Shown here: piece after piece, positions 39,061 through 52,160 of the stretch
Numbering within the stretch: the stretch's first letter is position 1
Layout: every line of letters begins with the position of its first letter
Source: Styela clava
Lineage: Eukaryota > Chordata > Ascidiacea > Stolidobranchia > Styelidae
Direction: 5' to 3'
DNA: 64,000 nucleotides
NCBI RefSeq assembly: GCF_964204865.1
Contig: NC_135250.1
Span: 20,265,395 to 20,329,394, forward strand
The notes under the pieces: model-generated
Told to the model about the DNA's origin: nothing
What the model saw: the letters and a program-made list of their open reading frames with translations, nothing else
The model's database searches: none
Translations under genes and position numbers: made by a program

Positions 39061-41662
39061 ACACCAAAAAAAAACATTTTTTTTTATATTTTATGTCAAT
39101 TGTATATGGCTGAATTTCATAATATATTATGGGCAATACTTTATTGCGTACAAGAATGGCACGATGTAGATCGCGATGCATATAAGAAAATAGATTCCAT
39201 CAATTAACTGTATGAAGTTTTAAATATTCTGATAACAACATGTATTTGCCTATATTTTATTTACAAAATTTATTATTAAAATAATACTAGTGATGCAGGT
39301 TGTAGGTGGGGCAAAGTTGAAACAACTTTCATTGGAATAATATCGATTAAGTAGATATGAACCAAATTTTACTGTGAAGAAATTTTATTATACGGATGTG
39401 TAATAAAACGTATTGTAAAGACGATTTTTCTAATATATAAACTTTAGCTAAGAATAGCTAAGAATTTGGTAAAGATATTCAAAATATGTTAGAAACGTAA
39501 AATCCGAATAAAATCAAGAGCCATCAGCTAGATATTACACAAAAAAGTATCTTTAGTTATTAATGTTATAATTTGATTCAATTTCGTCAATAACAAATAT
39601 TGCACAACTAACGAAAAATTAAATTAATTGTAGTGACATATTGATGAATATAATGAAAGTTGAATAGGAAGTACGGATTGAAATAAAAATAATATAACGA
39701 TTTATTTGTATTGACTTATGATTGCAATCAAACAATCACTTGTTAATCAAATTATGTGAGACATAAATTTTAAACAAGCGAATCTTTTCTGAATTGTGTT
39801 GGAACAATGTTCAATTGGTATAATACGGCACCAACCGAATATATTGAACTTGTTGTCAACTTTGGTCATGTGTTTTTCATGTTAATGGTGGTGACTACGT
39901 CAATCATATGAACTGCGATGTTGACCGACTAAAAATACTTTTACATCAGGCGAATAAAAACACTTTTCGCATTGTTCACATTTAATCATTCAATCTTACT
40001 ACGAATTGACCAAATACACGAGAACGAATTACAGATTCCTACCGTTATTAGATGTTACACAGTGTGTGATTCAGATTTATTCTTAGAATCTTCTTTAATT
40101 CCACGAAATTTTAAATTGCAAACTTTACGTACTCCTTCAAACAGACGAACACTCGCTTCTATTTTTAACAAAGTGATTTTACACCATTGTCACATTTAAC
40201 GATTTTTATCCAATTATTCAGCAAATACGTTTAATGAGAAATCAGGTTTCGAATAATATTAATAATTTGTTTTGTTTGTTGCACTGATATAAATTGATTG
40301 AAAGTATGGCGGCAGTATTTATTCCAGTTTTTGTTGTAAAGTCCATTGAAAGGGGCAGTGAAATTCGTTGTATCAAATCATAATCATCAAACGGCGCCAT
40401 ACTGCAATTCACGATCATATTCAAAACAAAATAAATAGCCTATGCTTACATCCGACTATATCCATATGTAGGTTGCTATTTTTCTAGACAGCAATGCTTT
40501 AATTTTACCTCATCCCTGCCAGCTGACAGCTATAATGCACGAGGATGTGGGGTGAGATAAATGGACCTAGTCCTAGTATGACCTCAGACATGTATAGTTG
40601 AAGTGCAATTGGTTGGCGAGAAATACGATTCGAATACGAATCAGTTGTTGATATTACTTTTTGCAAATATAAACCAAATATAGTATTTATTTCATGTTTG
40701 TATACTTTGTCCATACCAGATGTATTATGGTGGAAGTGGATACTTGATGACTAACGAGCGTATATATATATATTCAGAATTTTTTTGAAACAAGATCAAA
40801 TTGCAACCTCAACACAACAATATAGCTCAATTTTATGTTTCACAATACTTCAGAAATACGAACTGTTATGAATCATAAATCTTTGTATACATTTAATAAC
40901 TGTTCTTTTACGTTGGATTTTTAAAATGCCTAGAGCGATATTTGTTTGCAAAAACACCAGTCCTTATATAACATATTGTGTTCGGGAAATGCTGGCATAT
41001 CAGTGAATATAAATTCCGCGAACGCTAGAGCAAGTCTGGTGAATAAAGTAGCCTATTAGTTTTGAAGCTTTGGATTTATACATACTTTTGGGTCCAGATC
41101 TTACGTGCACCACCTCCTTACATATCAGTGAGCACTTTTACAAGACCTTGTTCAAAACTAAATGCGTGAATAACCGTCGGTTGGTCAGCGAAGAAACGGT
41201 GTTTTGAGATTTGCAACGATTCCCCGACTTGATCATATCGATTTTTCAGATATATCTTTGTTCCACATTCATGCCTTGCATTTTTATTTTTTTTAAATAT
41301 GAGAAAAAATCTGTCATCGAAAAGAATCAGTTAAATGAGTCTATAACAATCAATAGCAAATGTTTGAGAACATTGACCACATTAAACGAACGAATGCATA
41401 GTCTTGTTTCAAGCAAACAGTAAATTAGCCGTGTAAATTAGATATGAATCGCTATTGAAATTTAAGACCCCAGAATGCAGCGCACCAATTTGTTTTGAAA
41501 ACATTTGCTTGTGAATCATTTGCTTTTTAAATCCACATACTAGATGAATGATACAAACATATGCTCTGATAACTAAGTATCGTTTCCTGATATATACTTG
41601 TTTCACTCTAGTTAATATTGATAGACGCATAAATTTTTTTTTTTTCAGATTTTTAAATAGAA
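39060..41662 (+). repeat. Spacer block Q upstream of B1
   Basis: Homologous to the region 55890-60199 upstream of B2, which is longer because of insertions. Shared landmarks are GGTTGTAGGTGGGGCAAAGTTGAAACA (written here only as the repeat near 39300 and 56130), the CTCATCCCTGCCA segment at 40512 and 59146, and the TTTTTCAG acceptor just before the start codon. It should contain the B1 promoter; no TATA box was assigned with confidence. No gene recognised. Confidence 0.7.
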
Positions 41663-44600
41663 ATGGAATTTCAGAGAATGAGAATTTTAGGATTAGCATT
41701 TGTTTTCTTTATTTCGCAGAATGAAGGTAAGTAAATATGAAATTGTTGATTGTAAATGAATAGGGCTGCACAGAAATACTTCAATGATTTGATACCAATT
41801 AGAGTGACTGAAATGTAGGAATTCTTCGATTCGTAAAATTATTCAACATCAGTTCAACGCGAAACTGTAATTAACTGTATTGGACATATGTAACAAATTA
41901 TGAAATATTTTCCGCGAATATATCTGAAGAAAAAAGCTTTTTTTTTAAGTTTAGTTTCTTTAAATCAACCAGGGTATAATGGCCACACACACAAATACAT
42001 TTTAATAAACTGGAGAAATTAGTTACGTCAATGCATGATGTATGAAATGTTACAAATTATTATGCAAAAATATAGAAGAACATTTATCAATGATATTTTA
42101 TTTACAACGATGCAGGAAAATTAATCGATACGTTGTACGCCGGAGACTATGAATTAACCTCTTATAATGATGGAAAGGACGGTTTTTGGCGCACTAGTCG
42201 TGTCGTTTACGCATGTGGGGCAAAAATGCCTGGCTCAAGATTGGTGATTATAGATAATGAAGAGACGCATGAGGCAGTGAAAGAACTCCTGAAAAACAAG
42301 TGAATTTTAATAATTTTTTCTCTCTCTGTCCACGTGTGTGTGGGTGAGTGTTTTTTTTTAGCGTTTTAATTGTTTTTCTAAACTGACTAAATACTGTTAG
42401 TTCAACGATGCGGGATGGGCAGATTCAGATTCAGATATTTTATTTCCGTCGTGCATGAAATATTGTATCTATACAAGTAATAAAAAAATGGTAACACAGA
42501 GTTCAATTGAAATAAAGAGACATACAATATTTCCACAATTGACGCGGGGCCGCGAAAGACTACCAGAGTCATCGTGTCAGCGACACCGTGTTTGCTGAGT
42601 TCAGCAGCAGATGACGTCAAACAAACGTCAAATGAAATGAGCTAATTATTAACAAAATTGAGAATACAATTTGGCAAAAACAAATCAAATCGATGGACAA
42701 TAGGCATTCTGGGAGGAATACATATTAATTGAAGGATTAAACATATTTTTTGTTTCAGTACATTAGATAAGCACTGGATTGGTGCATTTAGTGTTAGAGG
42801 AACAGATGAATACTACTGGTTGAATGGGAAAAATCTTAAAGATGGATTTACTAATTGGTAATTTAATTACTTTTTGTTTTTAATCAAATTGTCTCCGACC
42901 CCTTGTAATAATAAATGTGTTATTTAATTTTAAAGGGCTGAGAATGAACCAACTGAAGATGGTTTTACAAAATACGTGTATGTTACATCTGTGTATTCTG
43001 ATTTGAAGTGGTTTGGTTCGCCATATTTATACGGTTCCAGTGGATTCATATGTCAAAATAGTAAGTTAATATTATTGGAGTGAGAAAATTTTGTTTACAT
43101 AGTATAAATTCAAATTTTAATGCTGTGTTCATTTTTCATTTCATGTTGATAATTTTAGGTCATTATTGGTGTTTATTTTTTTGGCATAGAAGGATATAAA
43201 GCTTCTATCAGAGGTTATTTAATTACCTGCCCATGCTGCAGCTTTTCTCATGTTGCAGCGATAATCGGTTGTTTTTGAACAATTTCAAAAGCATAGTTGT
43301 ATTTTAATGATATTATTCAAAAATATTTGTATTTTGTAGCAATGTTCTCTAACAAGGAAATTGCCATTGCAGAGTATATATATGTTTTGGTACTGTAACG
43401 TAATAATTTATTCTACAATGAAATGATTTAGGAATTGACAAACTCCAACCGTCGTACTACGCTGAACTTTCCTTCGGAGATACACACTCTGCAAACACAA
43501 GCGTTGGAACTATGAACTATTGGGACGCTCAAAAAATGTGCACGAAAAATCAAAGTAGAATTGTTGACCTTGTACACGACAGGGCGTTCTTTGAAATCCG
43601 TAAAAAGTGTGCCAGGTATTTTAACATTTGCCTAATACTTTCTTTACGCATCGGACCACTTCCATTGTTTATTAGATAACAGAGATATTCAGTGATTAAC
43701 TATTCAATACTTTAAATATTTTAGCAAAATCAATATGCTTTCACCTGTTTTATTAGTATGTTTATCGATGATAACTATATGTTTTTCCAATAATATTCGG
43801 CCTCCAATTAACAAAATTGACGTAGCGTAGCTGAGACATGAGCCGTGGTTTTCAGTCCAAATTTCTTCCACATCTGTTTTCAAGGAAAATTTTCACACAT
43901 ATTATATAATAGATAATTGTGATTAAATTTATTAAACCCCAATTCAACAAGAATAAAAAGGAAATATTGAAACTTTTGTACTCTCATTCAGTGATCCGAC
44001 ACTAAAGTATTGGATACGAAAAAATGAAAACTCCGAAGAATGTTTAATTATGGGAAGTGAAGGCTGGTCTAAAAATATTTGCAATGATACGTCTATTTAT
44101 CCCATTTGTGAGATAAGTGAGTATCATGCACATATGGAGTTATTTCCTATAGGCCTAGTCGTAAATAACACAGTACGTAAATCGACAATAAACCTAGCCT
44201 AAAGCGTGTTGACTTTTAAACGACAGCACAAAATTTTCATCTCAGTTATGTATCTCGCGCTGTACAAGTTTCTATTTATTTAAAAATGATTTTCTTCCAG
44301 ACTTGTTCACTGTAAATATACTATCAGCAGGTAGTGTTATCTGCCTTTCTCTGTTCATAACAATGATGAAAATAACTTCATTTTTAGTTCGACCGTGGGG
44401 CTTGAGAGTTTCCAACGAACGACCAGTTATTAAAAGAAAAGAAAGCATTACGATTGACTGTAGAGCATCAGGATATCCAATTCCAATTGTTGGTTGGCAA
44501 CGAAATGATAAAACTGTCAGCGAAGGATTAGATCAACGAATCCATCAGATCAAATATGACGGAATGTCGCGACTTGTCATAACAAACGCCCACTCAATTG

Positions 44601-46521
44601 ACGAAGGAAGATATCATTGCTTTGCCAATAGTTCAATTCATTCTGTGAGAGGATACGCAGATCTCAGAGGTAACACAAGTACAGTTTTGTAAACTTCGTA
44701 CTGGTTTTCAAGAATTCTCTAGCATTGTAAAAAATCAAGAAAAAATGTTGAATCGGGAATACTAATGCGCATAGAGAAGGGCGGACATAAAAAGGGGGTG
44801 GGGGTGCTGGAATCCGCTCCCGTTGGGCCCTACTCACGTTGGACCCGCTAGTTGATACGGTCTGACTTGGAAATTATAAATTTGAGATCCACCAGAACAT
44901 CCCCCCCCCTCTCTCTCTTCTGGCTACGCCCCTTCCATTATTATTAAAATTATTATTATAATTTAGATATACTAATTGTATTATTATATTCTTAGTTATT
45001 GGTTTTGATGACGAAAGAAACAGTTTTGGGCATAATTTTACAACATTTGAACAGAATTTCGGACAAAATGAGTAAGTGATATATTAAAATGGATCTCCGT
45101 TATGCAACGTGTTATATGAATTATATTAAGTATAAGCCTATGTTATTAAAACGCCAGCTGATTTCCTAAATAACATTAGGATATATTACAATGTAATTTT
45201 GAGCTATGTTGTCTTTACTGTTCACGTATATATGAAATGAAATATGAGCTTTTGTATAGAAACATACGGAGGAATGCATCTTTGTTCAAAGGCTTGGTCG
45301 ATCCACAATTTAAAATAAATAAGTATTCAGTTGATTCAAAATTCTTGAGTAGTCATCTTTATCTTGCTAAGGCATCTCTGTATTACAAACACACGAATCC
45401 ATTTGCGCAAAGGAATAAAGCAAGGAAAGTTAGTTTCGCGTAACCCCGACTGAAAGTGTTAAGCCAAATAAGTATGTAATATTTGTGCATCCTAATAAAA
45501 TCGGTACTCCCTTAGTGTGTGTGTACCAAGTGAGGGTCAGGCTCTAATTTGATTCCGATTTACCCCACTCTAGTTCTATCAAGAGTTTGGGGACTGTCTG
45601 TCTTAGCCAATTGAATTTCCCCCCTTATCTATGGGCTTCAGTCCCTCTGCGCAACTTGATGTAAAGTAGGCGAACAAAAATAGTTACCTCCACTTTGGTT
45701 CACACACTTCGGGAGCGCCCTAAAATCAAATATATTGTAATATTTTGATTAAAAATAGAATTACTTGATACACACTTTCCATACAGAATATCTAAAAGCA
45801 ATAAACCAAGTGAACATTCGATGTGCAGTACATTGGAGTTCTCAGTTATTGTAGCTTTTGCGTTACTCTGGTTAACTGTTATCCTGGCGTATACAATATA
45901 TTTCTGGTAACGTATTTTTTTGTTTCAAGTTACTCATTTTCTTAAACAAAAAAAAGCTGCTTTAAAACCTATTCCAACCCCATTCTCGGCATAACTACCG
46001 AAGTATTTGCGAATCGTCATTTATAAGGATATCAGCGCTGAAAATTAATTTTTATAAAACTTTGAAATTTACGTTTCCACAATCTATTTCAATATTTATT
46101 TCTGCTGGATTTCCGGCTAATTATATAATAGCTAAATTGTCAGCTAATTCTGTTTCTATTTTAAATGAGATTTCATGTCTACGCGTAGATTTAATTACTT
46201 TTTACTATTTATATTTTCTATTTATTTATATAGTTGCCTCAAGAAAACATCGAAGTCGGCTGACGTGTTCACATTCAATGCTCTTGATGGTAAGTTATAT
46301 TTTAGTATGTTACAAATGTTCTAGCTTTAATAACAAGCAAATCTTGATTATACTGTATTAAATATATTAATGATGATGATTATTCTTTATCGACTTTTTT
46401 TGAAGTATTGTTGAATAAGGTACTCAAACACAGCCTTTACATTGCTTATTATAATCTATATTTATATATATATATTTCAGAATCAGCAAGTGCAAAAAAT
46501 GTGATGCCGGATACGAAATAA
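41663..46521 (+). CDS. Receptor B1: signal peptide-CTLD-CTLD-Ig-TM, 451 residues
   Basis: Eleven exons: 41663-41726, 42116-42299, 42759-42857, 42936-43060, 43432-43615, 43992-44116, 44388-44669, 44996-45071, 45787-45906, 46234-46289, 46481-46521; 1356 nt, in frame, stop TAA. Signal peptide is residues 1-21 (ILGLAFVFFIS). CTLD1 (22-157) keeps GSRLVII, HWIGAF, YYWLNG, NWAENEP and GFICQ, but lacks the inner WND and cysteine pair. CTLD2 (158-260) has YWDAQKMC, RIVDLV, KYWIRK, C and YPICE, and lacks the middle 99-nt exon. The I-set Ig (261-354) shows C285, W297, DEGRYHC with C338. The membrane helix is about 398-419. The 32-residue tail has Cys-Cys at its start and no tyrosine, so no ITIM or ITAM. 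A cell-surface recognition receptor is inferred; ligand unknown. Introns separate modules in phase 1. Confidence 0.87.
42412..42705. repeat. Intron insertion in B1 absent from B2
   Basis: B1 intron 2 contains about 290 bp that the matching B2 intron near 60930 lacks. It includes CAGATTCAGATTCAGATA and an AATTGACGCGGGGCCGCG segment, GC-rich against its surroundings. It looks like a short interspersed element with a simple-repeat tail; a similar (ATCTGA) tail occurs at 47420. Confidence 0.5.
45480..45725. repeat. Shared intronic repeat of B1 and B2
   Basis: The intron before the membrane exon of B1 and its B2 counterpart (63310-63540) both contain the block from TTAGTGTGTGTGTACCA to CACTTCGGGAGCGCCC. 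Its composition, richer in GC than the introns around it, suggests an old interspersed repeat present before the A-B unit was duplicated. Confidence 0.45.
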
Positions 46522-46567
46522 CGCAAAAATGAATATATATATATTTATTTTTGTCTTTAGTATTATG

Positions 46568-46573
46568 AATAAA
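46568..46573 (+). terminator. AATAAA polyadenylation signal of B1
   Basis: AATAAA begins 47 nt after the TAA stop of B1, giving a short 3' untranslated region. Confidence 0.7.
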
Positions 46574-46984
46574 ACATTGTTATTCTATAAAATGGTGTTT
46601 ATGTCGTTTGTATCAAAATTATAATTTTTTTCATGATGAATATCATGATAAATCATTAGCGTATTCATAATATCTGAGATGGAAAGATTAGTGGAGAATA
46701 GATTGTATCAAACCTTGTCAAAATATAAAACCCCTCTCCCAGGTTAATTAAATTTTCTGGGTAGCAAAAAACGCCAATAAAAGTCTACTGGGAACAAAAA
46801 AATTAATCAAGAAACAAGAGGGCTATTTCATTTCCCAGAAAAACAAGAATTGTAACAATAACATGATAACAAAACGATCTGTATATTCACTTTGTGTCCA
46901 ATAAGCGTTAAGAAAGAGACAGCAATTTTTTTTTATCCTGTAATTACACTGACAATCAGTGAGAAACAGCTCCCAGCCAAACGA

Positions 46985-47210
46985 GTTTGACGGCTAAAAA
47001 CTACTTTGCAGGAACAAGTTCCGACAGTTCAGAAGAACACAGTTAATTATAATATCTATAAAATATTATTTTTTTGAATTTTGTTCAAGAGGTTCAATAC
47101 GGTAACGGGAGCACCATCCCAAACACGACAGCAATACTCCACGCTTAGACGTATTATATTTTAATATGGGGACAGTATCAAGATTTCTTGTAGGTAATTT
47201 ATATACTTAT
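46985..47210 (-). mobile_element. LINE reverse-transcriptase C-terminal fragment, copy 2
   Basis: Homologous to 38798-39060 and 55645-55890, with the shared words CACCATCCCAAACACGACAGC and ACTCCACGCTTAGACGTATT on the plus strand. It is shorter and more diverged. It is the only sign that spacer Q-like sequence also follows B1. Confidence 0.5.
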
Positions 47211-47743
47211 ATAAAACGATATTTGATTGCAAAAAAAGAATGTTTTTATATCAATTGTATATGGCTCAATTTCATAATATATCATTGGCCATAATTTGCT
47301 GTGTAAAAAAATGGCCACACCGTCTTAGACATAAAAGAATAGATTACACCAATAAACTGTTAAAATAAACTGATAAAAATAATAAACTGATAAAAAAAAA
47401 TAAACTGATAAAAATAAATTATCTGAATCTGAATCTGTGTGAAATTTTAGATATTCTGATAACATCATTTATATTTATTTTATTACTGGGGCAAAGTTGA
47501 AACAACTTTCAAAGGAAGAATATTGTTAAAATACTTGCGGAACCAAATAATTTTGAGCTAAAATGTTTATTGCGAAGAAAATTTCAATGTAAGGCCGTGT
47601 AACAAAACGTATTGTAAAAGCATTTTTTAGCAATGAATACACTTAGATATAAATATTGGGTATAGAAATTACTCCAAATTGTCTATAGAAGAAAACAGTC
47701 TGGCAGCGTAAACGGTAAATCATACTCAACGACTAACATACCA

Positions 47744-48091
47744 ACATATAATAAATTAGCTAAAACCATTTTTGGGGTGATATATGCAATTTTCGATAAT
47801 CGTTTACGGCAAGTTTAACACATACCTAATTGATAATTTTTCCAGAGCAAGACTTTATTGATGTAATGCAAAAAATATCAGAATTTAAAAAAATTACAAT
47901 TTGGGGAACATATAATAAATTAGCAAAAAACATTTTTGGGGTGATATATGCAACTTTCGGTAGTCGTTTACGGCAAGTTTGAAACATACTTTATCGATGA
48001 TTTTTCTAGAGCATGACTTTATCGTTGTAATGCAAAAAATATCGAAATTTGAAAAAATTCTAATACGGGGAACATATAATAAATAAACGGA
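47744..48091 (+). repeat. 164-bp tandem duplication
   Basis: The word ACATATAATAAAT starts at 47744, 47908 and 48072, exactly 164 bp apart, so there are two full units and the start of a third. Units share TTTTGGGGTGATATATGCAA and CGTTTACGGCAAGTTT, with some substitutions. Confidence 0.85.
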
Positions 48092-49058
48092 ATCAAAGTT
48101 GGACGGAAATCCGGCAAACATACCGTTGAATGCATAGTGTTTTTGTTTTCCGAAGTAAGATTCCAAAATAAAAAAACTAAAAAAAACTTGGGACTCGTGG
48201 GAACATATGAAAAATAAACTTTCGATCAGGAACATTAGTTTGTATAAAATATAAACCAAAATCCCATCTCGGTGATCTCATGACATCTGCGCTTCATATG
48301 ACATCGTGTTACATTAGTGACAGAATTAGGTTTACGATTTATCTTCTTGCAGAATTGGATGCTGGGAATTGGCGGCCAGGGTAACCCAGGTCTGAACTGG
48401 CCACTTCATAGGCTATAAAGCATAAGCTAAACAACGGTAGATTGATAAAATTCAGGGACAGGAAAAAAACGTATATGATAGACGTTACTGTAACGTTCTT
48501 AAATGTTAGTTGCCCGAAACAAGTCCGTTGCCCCAATTCATTTCATTTATGATATTTTTGTGCAAAGTTTTATGCGATAAAGTTGAGATGTATTTCTCAC
48601 CCTTGCTCAAGGGTTGTTTGTCATTGTTTTATCGTTCTTTGTTAGTTAGAAATTTTGTTTCATCACATGTACTTGCGCTTAGGTTTTTAATTTCGTTATC
48701 TGTTATTTGGATCAATTCGATTGTGCATCTTTACAATATACAAATATTTGGTATCACAACCTATTGTGTGCTTGTTGACCTCTGAGGAGTCAGGATTACT
48801 CCACTGAAGTACGTTCAATAGTACTGTACTGGGGTAACAGATAAGGACCCATCTTCCCCTATATTGCCTCACAATTTACTCAAGGAAGGTAAGAACAAAT
48901 GGGTTTTACTTCTTCTGTTGGAAGTCTTTTGGCAAGTATGTTGTCAAAGCAGTTTGTTACGCATTATTACAAAAGTCATAAATAATGACAATACTTCAAA
49001 TTTCATTCTATGCTCAACCCTTTATTTTATTTAGCGATTCAAAGTGATGGGATACATC

Positions 49059-50810
49059 AGGGGTGCGCAAACTGCGGTCTGCGTAGAAGTGCCAATTTTG
49101 AATAGTCTGCCCGCTAAACGAGTTTTTAGTTCAGTCGATCTGATACGTGTGTGTGTGATGAAATTGAATTAGCGCCACCTAATGTGGCCAACGTGGCACC
49201 ATCGCCGAGCGATCTGAAATGTTAATAGTCGCGTGGCAAAGCTTGGGTTTTATTTGGTTAGCGTGCGTCAAAGTTGCTACATCTTGTAACTTGTTTTTGC
49301 TTTTTGCTCTTTCATCCACATAACCAATACATGAAGAAACACCGCTCCCACTGCCGTCGACACTATTGTGACAAAACAATAGATATATCCACGCGGCGTA
49401 TTGGTCTCTAAGGTTACACCGCAACTTTTTTCCCCTATAACCTAGGCAGGCTAGGAAAGATTAAGAACTACTGACATATACAATTTATTACAGTGTTCCA
49501 GATTTAAACCGGTTTAAAAAAAATTTAATCTGAAATTGTTTATATTTTTTTATTTGGGTTACTAATTTTTGTTCCACTTTTTTTTCCGTTAAAAATTAAA
49601 TGTAGTTAAATTAACAAGTTTGCCTGAATTTGAAAAACTGTTCTATTTTACCCTTTGGCCTAATCCCGTTAATTAATAATAATTATAATAATAATAGCTA
49701 TTTTATCTAATCAACAACGAATACAATAATTAGATTCATTTAATTAGTTAGATTCGTTTGTATTAAAAATGGAAAGATAACTTTATTTATCAGTTCGGTG
49801 ACATTCAATTTAAAAAATGGGAATAGAATGAAAAAAATAGTAAAATAATCGAAAAAGTTCGATTTGAAATTTAATAAATAAAAAATCAAAAAGTCGTTTA
49901 TTAATAACTATTTATTATGCTGCACATTGCACGTTTTGCACCACATCAAGAAATATTTTATTTAGCATTCCAACCTAATTTAATGGTACCATAATGCCAC
50001 CCAATAATATCTTTTCATTTCGTAATCGTTCAATATATCTATATCTTAATATAAGATGTTGTTGTCGCCTTCTTTTTTACGCGCAGTTTTGTTTTATTTC
50101 TCCCCGTTTCTATTTACGGTTTTAATATTATAAATTTACTTTTATCATTGCATATACATATAGCTAAGAATGATTTGATTATTTTTAACCTGCAATTATA
50201 TTACTCAAAGGCTTTTATTTATAGTTTCATAGAGTGTGGGATATAAAAGTGTTTTCTTACAGTGTTTGAAGTCATTGAATGAATTAAATAAGTGCTATGA
50301 ATCAAGCGGACCCATGGTAACTCCTCGCTCATGTCACAAACTGGGATATAGGATGTAGATCAGGCCTATTCATGGAATAAATTTGTAATCACACTTAAAA
50401 AATATTTGACTAAACATTGATCAGACTTTATATTTACTTGGCTGGTTTATACGTGCGCCATTGAACTCACCAAGTGTAGAAAGAACGTAGTGTTTACAAA
50501 TGATTCAATGCAATTACTGATATTTTCGAATAAGGAAATTTGCTCATTGCAAGATCACGCCTCCTTACTCAGAAATAGAAGAAATTCACGTCTGAGCGCA
50601 GTTCCGGACGACCACGAAAATTGCCATAAGCTAATAAGACTATTGACGTCATAATTTGAAAGCCAATGTGATCAGGAAAACAGCTATGAGGTTATGAATC
50701 CCACATAATAGCAGTTCTTGGAAAAAACTTTGGGCATGATTTTTTTTATATAGTAGATACACTGACAGTGAACGAATGCAAGTTCACAGCTAACCGAGTT
50801 TCATGACTCA
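49059..50810 (+). repeat. hAT end followed by spacer block P, copy 2
   Basis: CAGGGGTGCGCAAACTGCGG near 49059 is a hAT-like end, and 49290-49430 matches 36840-36990. From 49440 to 50810 the sequence matches block P at 37400 and 53880. The open frame seen at 55211-55522 is present here at about 50470-50710 but has a stop within LLTS and substitutions (NSRLSAV for NSSLSAV). The upstream open frame of P is cut by a deletion near 50340. Confidence 0.65.
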
Positions 50811-51300
50811 AAACTTATTTGAGCTCAAGAATTCTCACATTCAAACAAATAATAATCGGAAAATCGAGGAAAAATGATTTTTTTTCGCAAAACATATACT
50901 TAATACCGTAAAACGATGGCTTCGAAAATTCTATTTAATACCAACCGCGTACCCGTTAATTAATATCCAATACTTTGTTACTGTTTTTCTATGGAATGTA
51001 AAAGTTTCTGACGACAATCCCAGAATCACAGAAACAATAAATTTGGAAATTGAATGCACTGCTTCACGTTTTTCTGTTCCAAATCTTAGTTGACACCGTG
51101 ATGCCGTAGAAGTCATAGATGAAGTCAGTGAACGAGTATATCAAACAAAATCTTCGGAAAGTCTGTCTTGTTTATCAAAAACGCAAAAATAGAAGATTCC
51201 GGAAAATATCAATGCTTTGCTTCAAATAACATGACACGTTCTGCAAGAAGTTTTCCATCATCGAAGGTTTGTATATATTCAGTATAACTTTTGTACAGAT

Positions 51301-52160
51301 AAGGATTTGTTCAAAAAGAATTGTTTTCAAAACAATTGTTTTAAATCAAGTATTTTTTGTCTGTTTGATTTTTTTGTTTTGAATAGGTTGACAAAAAATG
51401 GATGTAAAAACTTGCTAAGCGCTTCTTATTTGCAATAAATTCTTCAAAACGCCACAAATAGCGATAGAGGCTCATTCACACCTTCTCATGCTGTAGCTCA
51501 GTGGTTGGCGCAGTAATACGCAACCGATATCGTAACGCCATTACGTAAACGACCCTGCGTCGAAACCACCTTGCGAAAACTGAAATGCGATCGAATAAAT
51601 GAGTTTGTATAATTTTGAGAAAAACTTCATCACTTCAACCTTAAAACCAAAGCTTGCTAATCATAAATTAACCAAACAGTATTAACCGTAATAATTAACA
51701 TAGGCCAGGCTAGCGCGTCTCATTCGCCGTCGATGTAAGCATATTCTTCATTATCGCAACCCATTCGTTTTGCTGAAGGGCTGCACTTGATCTACTTGCT
51801 TTTGTAGTAGGCTCGTGAGCTAATTTTCATGATTTTTCTTACTCAAAACGTCTCTTTGATATCTCGGATAAACATTCCGGTTAAGATCTTATGACTTTTT
51901 TGGAGATACGAAAGTCGCGATAAATGTACGTAATAGATGTAAAAGTTAAAATAGAAATTTTTTATTTGCATTTTTAAAATTATAATTCCGGCTGCGTGTA
52001 CCGCTGCCCGAATGCAACGTTTTGGCGTAGTTTCGCGGCGATGCAAGGGGTATTTCAATAAAAAATACAAAAAAAATAAAACAGAAAAAATTTGATTTAA
52101 AACAAGCCCTTGTTTTAAAACACGATTTTTTTTTTACAATTGATGAAAAACAAACCCTAT
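51301..52160. mobile_element. 860-bp hAT-like insertion in A2 with empty site in A1
   Basis: Flanked by an exact 8-bp duplication GTACAGAT (51293-51300 and 52161-52168). The A1 intron near 34580 has a single GTACAGAT at the same place. Ends are imperfect inverted repeats (AAGGATTTGTT and the complement of AACAAACCCTAT). No transposase is seen. Confidence 0.85.
51485..51570 (+). repeat. tRNA-derived SINE head inside the A2 insertion
   Basis: TAGCTCAGTGGTTGGCGCAG resembles a tRNA D-arm/A-box and CTGCGTCGAAACC resembles a B-box, spaced as in tRNA. The acceptor stem does not pair convincingly, and the copy lies inside a transposon, so it is a tRNA-derived repeat and not a tRNA gene. Confidence 0.5.

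Larger units (their letters stand above)
46580..49050. other. Spacer after B1, no gene
   Basis: Contains a second LINE fragment (46985-47210), an AAACTGATAAAAAT simple repeat near 47360-47430, a 164-bp tandem duplication (47744-48090) and a copy of the dispersed ACAAAACGATC repeat near 46870. The ORFs at 47894-48259 (-) and 48510-48785 (+) lack recognisable motifs; the first lies largely in the tandem repeat. Confidence 0.45.

Noticed and set aside
44303..44387. Upstream extension of the B1 Ig exon from the CTTCCAG acceptor near 44300
   Set aside because: The open frame extends there, but the B2 counterpart does not; the acceptor TTTTTAG at 44387 is shared by both genes and gives the right phase.
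47894..48259. 121-codon minus-strand ORF
   Set aside because: Much of it is in the 164-bp tandem repeat and it has no recognisable motif.
51485..51570. tRNA gene
   Set aside because: A- and B-box words are present, but the acceptor stem does not pair and the copy is inside a transposon insertion; tRNA-derived SINE is the better call.
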